A stretch of DNA of 64,000 nucleotides from Krasilnikovozyma curviuscula (GCA_014825775.1 MVAQ01000076.1:23512-87511); one strand, 5' to 3'; positions 33,452-44,528 are shown, numbered from the stretch's first letter. A program made the numbers and translations. The notes: generated by a model from the sequence alone, not told the origin.

Positions 33452-36400
33452 TCACTCGTCCTCGACAGCTCTTATCGATGATGTCTTCGTCTTAGAGAAA
33501 GTGCTAGAGCGACGAGGAATATCGCTAGAGGTCACTGATCGTGATTTGCGAGACCTATCGTTTACAGGGACTGGTGACCAAACATTCCTGAAGAACGAGA
33601 GACTGGTGAAGACGAAGATAAGAGTTACTGTCATGACCGAGACGGTGATGACGGCACTCTTAAATGAAAACGCTGAGTGTAAGAAGCATACATTTCTTCA
33701 CTAAAATCGTCAAGACTTACAATCATGCCTTTTGTGTCTGTTTCGGGGACCAGGGTAAACTCTTCCCACCCCCAAGCGCAGATCTAGCAGTAGTGTAGTT
33801 GTCAGGACTAGCACCTTCTATGTCAACGACAAAACTCACAGCAAAAGCGAAACTGATCAACGCCCAGAGCAAGAAAACGGCGGGAAGACTTGATGCACAT
33901 GAGAAAATTAGAAGATCTTCAGAAGTGATGGCAAGTAGAGAATTAGAACTTACGATAACATAATCGCAAGTCTAGTGAACGTATGCGAGTGCCTGTCAAG
34001 ATAAGCATGCCCAACATTAACGTCTGAAAGAACAGCTCGTTGATGGGTCCAGATTAGGAAGATACTCTGAACTAGACTAGAGATAGAGAGAATTGAGGTG
34101 ATGAAAGAACCAGATCTAGTAACGGGAAAAGTTTCCACCTCGTTGGCTGACGGAGAGCAGATGTTTAGACAACTTTGGCTCAAGGAAACAGTTTTACAAA
34201 GGAAGACAGAATTAACATACCGGCAAGCGAAGTCATGGCTGAACTCAAGAGCAAAGATGCTTTGTGGTTCGCCCAAGCGCAAAAAGGAACTGGAATCAGC
34301 ACCATTTCAGCCTCCAACAGCAATTCAAGGTCGAGGGTAAACGCACATACGAGGTTCAAGCTGCTATATTCAGTAACTCTACATCACTAGGTCAGGAAGT
34401 GTAAGATCACATCTGGGATGCGCGAAGAAGGCTGCTTACATGGTTGAGATGAATTCCTGTAAACAGACAAGACTATGTGAACATCTTGAGATCAAGCACT
34501 CTATTGATGAATTTACACACCTGCCATACTGAAGTTCTGAAACCATCTGAGTCTCCATAAACTTCTTCCACTCGATTCAAGTACACCAAAGGTATCCCAA
34601 GGAAGGGAATGGTGATCAGGAATCCCATTGGATGGTGTAAGATGCTCGCAGCAAATAGATTCTTCCTGTGCGAGGCAGCGAACAGCTCCATCCTGTGACG
34701 GGCGACACGAGAGATGACCGAGCAGATGAACTGTCTATGTTCTGTTGAGTCCTCGGAATCGCTTTCTTCCGTTTCACCAACACGACTCGTTGCTTCAGAG
34801 GGAGCAGGGGCGTGAAGACTGTCGTCCTCCTTTTCATCTACGCTCAAGGCACTACCACCAATAGCTTCATCCGAAGGGTAGTTGAACGAAGTCCTGAACT
34901 CAGAGGAAGCATTTGGGAGATGCTGTGTTGGTTTCTGGATAGAGATTTTGGGCTTCATTTGGCTTCCGAGGGAGAGTTTCCGTAATGTTGAAACTGGCTG
35001 TTGGGATTTCAGGGCAGGATTTCTCGAAACAAAACCCACACCTTCGAAGTATGTACCTTGGAATTTGTCGATCTCGAGCTTAGGAAGGCGGTCAGGGGAT
35101 ACTTGATCTACTTTGAGTGACAAATCTAGATACTCAAGCATCTCATCACATCTGTTTTAGAAGGCTGCTGTTAGCCTTCAAAGTCCCTGGTTCCTCTAAT
35201 AGCCATCACTCACTGTTTGAAAGTAAAAAGATTACCGTGATGTATGAAGAGAGCTTCTGCTCTGTGAGCTCGGAGCCAGGCTCTAGTTTCTTTTCTATCC
35301 TCTAACCATCGCAAGCCCCATGGTGCACTGTCGATAATATTCTTTCCAACAACGCCGTGGCCCTATTCACCAAGTAAACGTGAGACAGTTTACATGTGAT
35401 CACAGAAAGTGCTATAAAACTTACACCACGCCGAAAATGAGGCAGTAGTGACATTGAATCGTAATACAAGCTCGTGAGTTGCCAAAGTCGAGAAGCGTTG
35501 TGAGATCCACTCATTTCACCTCGCCGGACCTGGTGTAACAGAGCAATTGGCGGTTGATAAATTAGAGCATTAGAGATAGATCAGGGGGGAATAATAAAGA
35601 TCTAACCTTGAGCAGAACGGCACCAATTGTTGCATCTGTACTTGAGTAGACATTCGATAACAAAGACTCCAGCTCTGCCAAATCTTCTGAAGCGATCGCG
35701 TACTTGTGGGAGAGAAACACTCTGGGTTTGGAATGACCAGGTCGGAAGAGCAGATCCATGTTAAGCAGGGAGTGGTTACGAAACTTTCTCTCTTCGTCTA
35801 GGACCAGCTCAATCTCCTTGGAGTATTGTCCGAAAACGTCGACATGAGTGAGAAGATTGGACCCAGAGTGACTGTAAACAACCCCACTTTTAGTTAGTCT
35901 TTAAATATTACTCCTTCCTTAAGAACTTACTAGTGGAAAGGCCTGGCCAGTTTGTCAACATCGCTTAGCGTTTCCCAGTCAACATAGAGATTTTCTTCTG
36001 ATATTTTCTTCTCCGCACTGACTTCACTTCCAGAACCGCGTCTGTTTGCATCATTTTGTTGAAAAGATTGTGTAAAACCTTGAACTCTGAGATTTCGCTG
36101 CTCTACCGTTTCCATCTCATTGACGGACTGCCAGAGGTCATTTGCCCAATCTTCTTTACTGTGATTACTTTGCTTTGTTGGCTGTTGTCTCGTAGCTACA
36201 AGCGATGACTTCAATTTGAGAGGTGAAGAGCTATGGTTGAAGAAGAGAGCATGTTTCAGTAGTTGTCTTCGAAGCGAAAGTAAGTACCGGCCTCGGGCCT
36301 ACTGCAGGTCGGGTAATGGAACTCGAAGGAAGCCGCTTTTGCCTGCTGATGGGATCGCACCCGGTTCGATTCCAATCCTGCGCCCACCAGCCTGTGAAGG

Positions 36401-36944
36401 AAAAGATGAACCTTCTTGAGAAATAGAAACTGGACTCGAAGGATTTGTTTGATTCTGGACATGCTGAGGCAGAGAAGATGCGACTGCCGTGCTGATGTTG
36501 AAGATACCGGGAAGTGCCGAAGAAATAACACCAGTTTGTAGTCTCTCATTGAGCTGTGGGCTCTGAAATCTACTCTCGTAGCCTTGTCTGGTATAAAATG
36601 GAGTGCGAGATGCGGGAGTCGAGTTTGCAGGCGGTCTGCACCGTCGAGAGGAGCATGCAAGATCAGCTCGCACGAAAAGAAAAGAAATTTTCTCGGAGGA
36701 GACATAGTGCTTACATTCCTCTCTCCAAATCTCTTTCAACAATTCCAGCTCTTCTGAGTTTTGGCTCTTCAATTGCAGTTCCCGGTACAACCACCGCTGG
36801 TGAAACTTCTTCTGATGGAGATGGAGCTGGGACAGAGGGATCTCCAACAGCTGGAGAAGTCCTCACTTGGTTTTCAGAGGCTTCGTTTTGAGCCTGAATT
36901 CCGGGAGGGACAGTGGAACGGGTGGTGTTTGGGTATTGACGCAT
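33452..36944 (-). CDS. Five-span membrane protein, probably basidiomycete-specific family
   Basis: Twelve minus-strand exons (36715-36944, 36303-36635, 35931-36230, 35607-35871, 35425-35529, 35214-35362, 34521-35151, 34440-34456, 34221-34378, 33954-34146, 33770-33888, 33452-33672) give 906 residues. The N-terminal ~280 residues are Ser/Pro-rich. A conserved-looking soluble region follows: LLTHVDVFGQYSKEIELVLD, PRVFLSHKYAIASEDLAELE, APWGLRWLEDRKETRAWLRA and EALFIHHGNLFTFKQCDEM. Five membrane spans come last, at about 637-655, 703-728, 742-763, 787-818 and 839-860. From memory, unnamed agaric proteins share the VDIFGHY/HIHHGHFFTLKQ-type core and terminal spans, so this is likely a basidiomycete family without known function. 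One exon is 17 nt (34440-34456). Two splice choices near the 3' end would change topology (see findings). Confidence 0.7.
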
Positions 36945-37599
36945 TCTTTTGAAACTGGGCTTGATGCTCGGGGCAGAGGGAGGGGCCGGTATCTAAATAT
37001 TCTTATAGAAGAATGGGTTGAAAGGGTATGGAATCTTGTAGGGATAGATTCCTCAAGGGCTGGTGGATGGGAGGGAAAGCTGGTTGTTTGTCCCTCACTG
37101 CGCAATTTGCAACTCAGCTCAAGTCCCTACACGCACAGATCTCTAGGAGACAAGAAACGCAGAATGGTTTCCCACTCAGCATAGCAAGTCTTTAGGAATT
37201 TTGGCAAGGCTGGATAACTTCACGAGAGATTGGTGAAGCTTCAACAGATCCGCTGAGAGAGTACGATACGCTATAGCTGAGTCGTGACGCCCGAAGCGCA
37301 TTGGGTTCATTCAAGCTTTCGCGTAGAGGAAATGATTGAATCTGAGAGTGTTAATGGCAAGTAAAGTAATTCTGAATAGGCATCTATGTAACGTGCTAGT
37401 CTACTTGAACCATCACCGAAACAGCCATTCTAGTAAGGCGATCACCGCTCCGATAACAAGGAGAGCCTGAGCCGAGACTCGGGAAAGAGTACAACAGGTC
37501 TTGGATGAGTCATTCTCAGATGCTCTTTTGTTTCTTTTGTTTGTTGGTTGTGCTTTGCTGTGGGAAAGCACTGCAGGTGCGATGGAACCCACAGCATGC
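36945..37599. other. Intergenic, no gene seen
   Basis: 655 bp between the five-span protein's start and the AVT transporter's stop, both minus strand. No supported coding sequence. It should include the promoter of the former and the 3' untranslated region of the latter. Confidence 0.5.
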
Positions 37600-39721
37600 T
37601 TACTTTTGGCCGGTAAAGTTGTCGATCAGCAATTGACCAGTAGCCCAACAACCTGAATTTAACAAAAAGTATCACGGTTTAGAATTATGTATGTTTGAAT
37701 AGTCTGTTTAATGGGCACTTACCCATGATCGTCGTACCAATGATCAGAATCACATCGATGACGTTCCACTTCTTTTCGAGAATCATGTTGGCCGCGAGAG
37801 GTATGATAACACCGATGATGTAGGCGGTTGAAGCTCCTAAGAGCGCCAAGACGAACTCGAAAGAAGGAATTGCAACTAAAATTGGACGCCTCATCCAGTC
37901 AGCGACCAAGTTTTGGGTACGTACCACAAGAAAGAGAGTGTCTTACTGGAAATTCCAATCAACAAAGCAGCCATGGCGACCCTCGAAACGATCCTAAATC
38001 CAGTTTTCACCTTCTCCTTCTTCTGGAACTTCCTTAACAGCTCTAAATCCGAGCTCGACAGGTCCTCTTCAATGACAACCTTGGCCGCGCTCTTGGAATG
38101 GCCGTGCCGAGGTGTCGTTGCTCCGGACGAAGTGGGTGAAGGTATCGGTGAAGAAGAGAGGCGGAGCTCGGATATTGGAGTTGGGTAGATGCCAATGAGG
38201 ATTTCGACAATGTCATTTAGAGGGACGAGAGCCATCGGGACTTTGGTAAGAGGATTGATAGCGACCTGATCGAAATTGAAACATGTTCATCAGTAAGCAA
38301 ATGAGGATGATTTATCAACTGAAGAGTATAAGAAACATACCATCCAGACAGCCAGAGTGTTGAAGAACACATTGAATCCTGGCGTGCGAGCGATGTCCAG
38401 ACTGATTTCATCGGAGACGTTCCAGCCAAACATGGCGTATCCAGCGCACCCAACTGATCCACAGATAAGGAGGGCAACAGCCTGAGAGGAGGAATGTAAT
38501 AGTGAATAAGCGATCTGGGCAGACCCAGCATACTGAAGACTCACGTAGGAAATGTTGACGATGGACTCCCAACGCTCTGGCTCCTTCATATCCCTAACTA
38601 GAACTGGGATAATTCCATGGCCACCATAACTCGACATCATTAATCCCAAAGCGACCGGAAGCTTGACCCACTGAGGCCAGATGGATGTGTAAGGCGACGG
38701 GTGCAGAATCGATCCTGGCGACATCGAAGTTGTGAATCCGTCCCAGAAGATGATGACGATCAAAACGATGCTCGAAAGAATGCCGAGAAAGCTGGTGTAT
38801 GACAACAATCTGATGGGCAGGAACATGGTTGGGAAGATGAGGATAGCTGAAGCGATTTTCCATTGGTCGGCGGTGAGAATTGGGAGGACAGCATTAATGG
38901 TGTCTGAGAAGAGAATGAGCTATAATAGAAATGAAATCGTCAGAATGAAAACTAGTACTCAGGCGACTGACTCTGGCTTCGGCTTACCATAGCCCTAAAG
39001 GAGTAAGAAAGTGTCAGTAGGGGGCGCAGCATCAAAGAAATGTCAGATTAGCTTACATCGTCCACGCGAAGATCTCAAATAAAAATAGAATGGTCAACGG
39101 CATATGCGATTTAGGACCCAGAGCGAACGAAACGATTTCCTGGGTTGTTGCGGAAAGTGCACGTAATTTAGCGATCAAACCACCAGTCTCAGGACAGATT
39201 CTGAGTTAGCAAACTCACAGTATAAGTGTGTAGCTGAGGATTCTTGAGGAGTATTCGACAGAGGTACTTTAACGTCCTCATGGTCACCCAGCCGAGGAAG
39301 ATCAACAAGAGAGGACCAAACACCCAGCCACAGTACGCCTGTCCCATAGCAGATAGTAAAGAATTCAGAACCAATATTAAGCAAAAAGTTTAGCAGATCC
39401 TTTCACTCACAATGGCGAGTGGTGAAGCCAGCAGTCTTTCGAGCAAAAGATAAGGGGTTTTAGTACCGCTCTGCTCCAAAATTTCTCTACCCACAAGGAG
39501 AACTCTCACCCTGTGCCCACCAAGTCTCCAATACAGTTGACTAACGCCTGTCCAAACGTCGATCCCTCAGGGTTTCCATGGACTGGGATACTTTCCCACG
39601 CCAGCTGTCCGTCACTCTCCGCTCGCCTGAGAGAAAAGCTGCTGAGCAGATTCGTCTCTTCTGTGGGCTCCTCACCATCTTCGAGACCCAGATGATTATC
39701 TGTTGGAATAGCAAGAGACAT
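37600..39721 (-). CDS. AVT-type vacuolar amino-acid transporter
   Basis: Ten minus-strand exons (39510-39721, 39411-39435, 39219-39338, 39057-39139, 38988-38994, 38545-38919, 38341-38481, 37947-38265, 37723-37875, 37600-37652) encode 495 residues with about eleven membrane spans. Family signatures of the AAAP/SLC32-like group are present. The N-terminal cytosolic part leads into GDLVGTGLLASPLAIAYCGW; SILHPSPYTSIWPQWVKLPV, then ALGLMMSSYGGHGIIPVLVR, and GCAGYAMFGWNVSDEISLDI follow. A long hydrophilic loop (Ser/Pro-rich) precedes SFEFVLALLGASTAYIIGVI. Yeast Avt1-Avt7 move neutral amino acids across the vacuolar membrane with protons; Avt1-like import is the best fit by similarity. The 7-nt exon 38988-38994 is required to keep frame between WTM and LILFSD. 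Confidence 0.88.
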
Positions 39722-40007
39722 TCTGCCTACCAGCCAGATTGAATACTACGAGCTTTGGGAAGCCAGAAGGCGCCTTTGAAAGGGTTGAAGGAGGAGTGCG
39801 AAAGGTGAGACGGTGGCAAACAAAGTCACCCGTTCCAACCTCCCATTTAAGATAGATTTACCTGATGATTTTCTTCCACATTTCAACTTCATAGGGCTAT
39901 AGAGTTCTTCCATTTGAATCTGAGGGCCATGCTAAAGTCCATATGTAAGGCGATAAGCTCGCCGCTTGTCTTACGGCAGTAGATGAAGAACACGATACAT
40001 CGTAATA
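39722..40007. other. Intergenic, no gene seen
   Basis: 286 bp between the AVT transporter start and the HEM4 stop, both minus strand. No coding or RNA feature seen; it should carry the transporter promoter. Confidence 0.5.
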
Positions 40008-41021
40008 TTACTCATAGAGTCCTGCCAAAATCTTCCTTACCACATCAGCAACCCCTCCAGCGTTTGTTGTTGCAGCAGTTCCGACGAGCTCAACGTCACT
40101 CTCTTTCTCGTCCACGTACGTCTGTGTGGTTGGACCAATCGCAATCAATCGAACTTGGTTCAATGACAGATCGACGTTAAGATCTCGAAGGAGAGGAAGA
40201 ATAATTTGGGTTGTTGAGGGCGACGACAGCAGGATGAAGGGATTCTGGGATAAGACTGTCGTTGGTGCTGACGAGCGATGGAGATCTGATGATGGGGTAT
40301 TGAGAAGAATCGAGAGCCGGTGACTAAGACCGGGGGATGGTGATGTTTCGTATATTCGCAGAGTAACCAGTCTGATGTTGGACTCTGAGAGGAGGTTCTC
40401 AAGTAGCGTGGGCGTTTTATCACCAGTGATGTGAAGTAGCTTCGGAGGAGATGGTGAGGTCGGTGCGTCAGGGAAAAATGACGAGATGAAGGGCGCAAAG
40501 TTTTGTGTTGATGAAGAGCCTTGGAGCGTGCGTATTGAAGAAGGTGACGGGTAGAAGGGCCGAGGAGTTGGTTGCAGCGAATATTGGGTCGCGCTGGATG
40601 ACGACGATCCTGACCCTGAAAACCCAGAACCACCACTCTGTGGGTAAGAGCAAGATTCTGGGGGATCAAGAGAAGCGGTGGTAGTGTCTCCAATGGAGAA
40701 GAACGGTATCTTCTCCCACTTCTTTCTCAGCCTACTCCATCCCTCGCCCTCATCTCCCAGAGCTTCCAAGACCTTCTTCCAAGCTCCAACCCATCCCTCA
40801 CCGCCTCTAGCGCTACTAATCACGATGCCATCGAACATGTGGTCGTCGTCGGCGGTAGCTGATTGAATGATTTCCACCAGCTTGTCATAGTGAAATGTGG
40901 TAGTAAGCAATGGAAAGAAGTATGGCTTGAAAAGGTGTGGGAATGATGAGTAAGGATCTGGAGAGGCCGTAGCACAGGACTGCTGAGACGGTCGAAGGAC
41001 GATCAGAGGTGGAATTGCCAT
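40008..41021 (-). CDS. HEM4: Uroporphyrinogen-III synthase
   Basis: A single uninterrupted frame of 337 residues, unusual in this intron-rich window. The enzyme cyclises hydroxymethylbilane with inversion of ring D, the fourth step of haem synthesis. The family shows little sequence conservation, but the expected two-lobed pattern is visible. The opening strand is IPPLIVLRPS, followed by MFDGIVISSARGGEGWVGAW. The second lobe has LLHITGDKTPTLLENLLSES, then VTLRIYETS, then VRLIAIGPTTQTYVDEKESD. The closing VELVGTAATTNAGGVADVV corresponds to the conserved Pro/Thr-x-x-Gly-hydrophobic element. A Ser/Gly/Pro-rich insertion of about 60 residues sits between the lobes. Two CCAAT boxes lie in the divergent upstream region. 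Confidence 0.85.
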   Translation of the reverse strand: MAIPPLIVLRPSQQSCATASPDPYSSFPHLFKPYFFPLLTTTFHYDKLVEIIQSATADDDHMFDGIVISSARGGEGWVGAWKKVLEALGDEGEGWSRLRKKWEKIPFFSIGDTTTASLDPPESCSYPQSGGSGFSGSGSSSSSATQYSLQPTPRPFYPSPSSIRTLQGSSSTQNFAPFISSFFPDAPTSPSPPKLLHITGDKTPTLLENLLSESNIRLVTLRIYETSPSPGLSHRLSILLNTPSSDLHRSSAPTTVLSQNPFILLSSPSTTQIILPLLRDLNVDLSLNQVRLIAIGPTTQTYVDEKESDVELVGTAATTNAGGVADVVRKILAGLYE

Positions 41022-41487
41022 CCTGGAAAGGCGAAACTTCAGCTCAGCTAAGATGATCAGATCACAGCAGCAACAGTGTTATACCCACCTCTGTTCCTTG
41101 CTATACGAGCAAAATATACCAGCTCAAACAATGCCCGATGAGTTCGACTCCCAAATATAGTTTCCTCCTGAACTTCTCTTTCTTTCCTTAATGAAAATGA
41201 AACCCAACTATCGAAGCGAAGTTGCGCGGCCCACCTTCAGTACAGAATTCAGTACAGAAGAAGAACCAAAGACTGGTTTGAAATTCTGCTTACCTCAATG
41301 GCTAGCCCAAAAAAGTCGAGTTGGCCGATTGACGCTCTCTCTCTGCGTCATGAGGAAATTATCTAGATGTTCTCGCCCCGACTCCATCTCACTCGAAATC
41401 CTCAAACCATCCCAATAACCAATAACAGTACCCAGAATTAGCAGACACACAATTCCAGGCTCCAAAAGAAGTCCAAGGTAGCCAGCC
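41022..41487. promoter_or_regulatory. Divergent promoter HEM4 / DUF1769 gene
   Basis: 466 bp between two diverging starts. It contains a pair of CCAAT motifs (41412-41416 and 41419-41423) and an 11-bp direct repeat of ttcagtacaga near 41239. Confidence 0.5.
41412..41423 (+). promoter_or_regulatory. Paired CCAAT boxes
   Basis: CCAAT occurs twice within 12 bp (41412-41416, 41419-41423), 65-75 bp before the DUF1769 start and about 390 bp from HEM4. CCAAT is bound by the HAP complex, which controls haem and respiratory genes in fungi. Functional assignment is inference. Confidence 0.4.
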
Positions 41488-42583
41488 ATGCCTCGATTGA
41501 AAGTGACCGCCTCCACTAATCTCCATCCGACTGAAATCATCAACGTGAACTCGGACACTCCACATCTTCTCAAATCGTCTGACTTCGAGGGCGAGATCGC
41601 TGTTTACATCAAGGATTTCCAGGGGGAAGGAGTTGACTCGAAGTCGGATTCAAAGTACTTCGAGGAACGAGCTCAGATGGGTAAAGCGGGACTTACTTGG
41701 GGTATAGTCGTTTCAGGAAGGTATGAGACGATCCCTGCCCCGTTTATATGCCGAAATACAAGCTCAAGATTGACTAATTTAGTTATCGTTTGTTCTCGAT
41801 GCTCTGGGGTTGATCAGATTTTTGGAGCCCACCTCATCGGACGAAATTGTCTTTGGCAACGTCTTTGACAAACCCATCAGAGACCACCTACCTTACGGTA
41901 CCTCAGTCGCACTGAAGTTCATCAACTGGATTGACCCTCCTCTCACACACGACCTGTATGCAGACCAGCCCTGGGCGATGTCCCCACTCCTCGCGACTAT
42001 GAACTTTGTTTCAGTCCAGCGTTCATCGTCCGGGTTGCTCCCGTTTCCAAATAGCCCTATTAAGGAGTCACCAGCACCAGGATTAAAGGAAGTTCTCAAG
42101 GATGACCCGAAAGCCGCTGCGCAAGTTGAGGGTTGGAATGGTGAAGACGATCCTCAGGCAGATGAAGGCGTTGGAAGAAGAAGGGCTTGGTTTGGGAAGA
42201 AGGCCAACAGAGACAAGGTTCTTCTAGGCCCTGAGGTAAAATCGTCGTTTGAAATGTTTTGTGTCGATTTGCTGACTTCACATTTGCTTGCCCTTTAGGA
42301 CATTGTAATCACCGATTTCTGCAACGGCTACATTGATTTCAATACACTTTCACTTTCAATGCCATCTGTCGGACTTCACATCCCCCTCACCAAGTACTGG
42401 GGTAAGTGTTTGTTAGAGTTCGAAGATTTCTCGTAATCTGATTCTAATCACTTCTCATGCCACCACCAATCAGACGGCCAACCCGTCAAGTATGTTTGTC
42501 GCAACAGAGACTCGTCCAAGATATTCTGGAGCGTGTCATTCGAAATTGTTGATGATTCGATCAAACCGGTTGAGGAGAAGTAG
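41488..42583 (+). CDS. DUF1769 (UPF0590-like) protein
   Basis: Exons 41488-41720, 41818-42235, 42299-42401 and 42474-42583 encode 287 residues. The sequence shows the conserved DUF1769 blocks. They are the N-terminal MPRLKVTASTNLHPTEIINV, then SGRFLEPTSSDEIVFGNVFD, PYGTSVALKFINWIDPPLTH and LYADQPWAMSPLLATMNFVS, and a closing GLHIPLTKYWDGQPVKYVCR. Relatives occur across fungi, including a fission-yeast UPF0590 protein; no reaction is known. The first acceptor used is ttgatcag at 41817. An earlier acceptor (tttag, near 41782) would hit a stop soon after, so alternative use would truncate the protein. Confidence 0.85.
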
Positions 42584-42709
42584 ATGCGCTAGCTGAGGTT
42601 TCTTGAACTTCCTATTTTTATAGATTTAATGTGTTGCCCTCTTCTCAATTAGACTTGCTTCATGCTGATTTCTTGTTCGGAAAGAGGATCTCATTAAAGT
42701 AGAAAGCTT

Positions 42710-44425
42710 TTATACAAGGCCACCGACTTCAGCACCTCCTTCCGCTGGGGTTCTTTCGCACTCGTACAACACTATTGGTAAGGCAATGGCTTCAGTATCA
42801 GCCAGCTGACGATGCTAATAAACAAACAAAGAGACGCTCACCTTCCGTCCGAATGACCCACTTCGCTCCTTCGGTCACACCAGATCCTTCATGCAGCAAG
42901 CTGCCCATCGCTCGACCGTGAGGGAACACACATGCGTTTCCGCACACCGGTTTCACAGGAAGAGCGTTAAGAACACCTTCTCTCTCTCTATCAGGAACAA
43001 AGAATGTCGTATGCCCTCCCTCGAAAGAGTCGTTGAGGTAGATCAGAAGGGTGTATCTGGAGTAGAGGTTGGGATCCGAGTCATAGACGTATTTCGCTGG
43101 GGATGTTTCTGTTGCTGGGATGGAAGATGAAGCTGGCCAAGCACCATCCACATGTGGTCGATAGAGCGCTCCGGGAGAGTATCGATAGATTCTGAAGCGG
43201 GCGTTGAGTCCTGCGAGCTTCCCATCGCCCTTCATGTTCCTCTCAGGCAAGAGGTGCTTCACTCTCGAGAAATAGACATCAAGCATTTCTGGGCTGGCGA
43301 GGTAAATAATGTTATGGGCAAGGACAGAATTGAGATCTACGGCCGAACCAGCGACTGGTTGATCCGGGTGCATGCCGATCGCTTCTGCCATCTCGACCAT
43401 CGATCGGCATTCAGATGGTGAAAGAATTGAAGAGAGGACAAACGCCCCGGGAATGCCGGGCATCGGAGTACTGGTGGCTGGAGTCAACGGCTCGACGAAG
43501 TCGAAAGGTGGTGATGCTGGGGAGTGGTAGATAACGGCGGGATGAAGGTTGGGTGGTCGTCGTTCAGGTCCAGGAGTTCTTTCAAGTTCGGGTGCCAGTG
43601 ATAAATAATTTTCTCTAGCTTTACTGGCTGTGAAGTGGAAGCAAAACCCAGGTCAGCAGCGGAACACAATGATGCAAAACCTCAAATCAGTCTCACAGAG
43701 AAGAGTACCGCTCTTCCAATCGGCGTAAGTAGATGGGCTACTACACTCGCCAACTTTGAACTCGGAATACTTCCTGACCCCTTTTCTACCAGGAGCAACA
43801 TCCTCAGCAACAATTCCCATGTCAGCTGCGCCATCGCTGGTCTCAGGCTCCCAACAGGTTCGCAGGATTGAGTCCAAAACTTCCCAGACTCTTTGGCTTT
43901 CAGCTTCCTTCCCTTTTCCTTTTCCCCTCATTGACTCGAGGGCTGTGGCATCGCATTCTCTGACCCATCGTTGGAGGGAACCGAGACGAGGCGATAGGTT
44001 TCGAAGGCGCATTTCAGAAAGTAGAACCAGGGCATCGAGATGTCGGCCATCACTCAGAGCTGACGAGATCCTAGATGTGATAGAGGATCCTAATGAAGAG
44101 AGATTGAGGTCAGTGTTCTGGTCATTCGAGATTGTCACAAGGAAGACCAACCTGTCCCGCTTTCCTCAGCATTGACTCTCCAGACCTCATGCAGCGCCGA
44201 CTTGAATCCTTTGAGCTGTTTGAGCTTGAGCAACGATGGCGAAGAAGTAATCGTCCGCAGCGTTTGAAGTGTGAGATCCAGCTCGTCCTGGAATAGGACC
44301 CCTCCCACCATTTCATCCTCCTCTTGAACCTCCTCCGTTGAAATTGTCGCTAATTTCTTCGCTGGAACACCTGGGATGCCATTCGCAGCGGCTTTTCTCT
44401 TTTTGGAAGCATTTGATTTTGCCAT
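42710..44425 (-). CDS. 2-oxoglutarate/Fe(II) oxygenase (prolyl 4-hydroxylase-like)
   Basis: Four minus-strand exons (44152-44425, 43697-44089, 42842-43627, 42710-42771) encode 504 residues. The N-terminal part is basic (MAKSNASKKRKAAANG), then helical (DALVLLSEMRLRNLSPRLGS) and Gly/Lys-rich. The C-terminal ~250 residues form the jelly-roll oxygenase domain: PGIPGAFVLSSILSPSECRS, then YRYSPGALYRPHVDGAWPAS with the iron-binding His381-x-Asp383. Next come LLIYLNDSFEGGHTTFFVP, and MGSLLHEGSGVTEGAKWVIR with distal His468 and the 2-oxoglutarate-binding Lys478. All metal ligands are intact. The substrate is unknown; a nuclear or cytosolic protein substrate is plausible because no signal peptide is seen. 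Confidence 0.85.
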
Positions 44426-44528
44426 GTTTGTATTTCTGAGTGAGTGTTGGAATTCAGAGGAAACGGCGAAACTTCAGAAAAAATGTTGGTGCGCCACTTG
44501 ACTGGCACTCAACCGTGAAACACCTTAA
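44426..44528. promoter_or_regulatory. 103-bp bidirectional promoter
   Basis: Only 103 bp separate the start codons of the oxygenase gene (minus) and the ASNSD1-like gene (plus). Both promoters and both 5' leaders must fit in or overlap this interval. No TATA box seen. Confidence 0.6.

Noticed and set aside
36350..36400. GGTTCGATTCC followed by CGCCCACCA, resembling a tRNA B box and 3' end
   Set aside because: No matching acceptor stem or A box upstream, and the stretch is coding sequence of the five-span membrane protein on the other strand.
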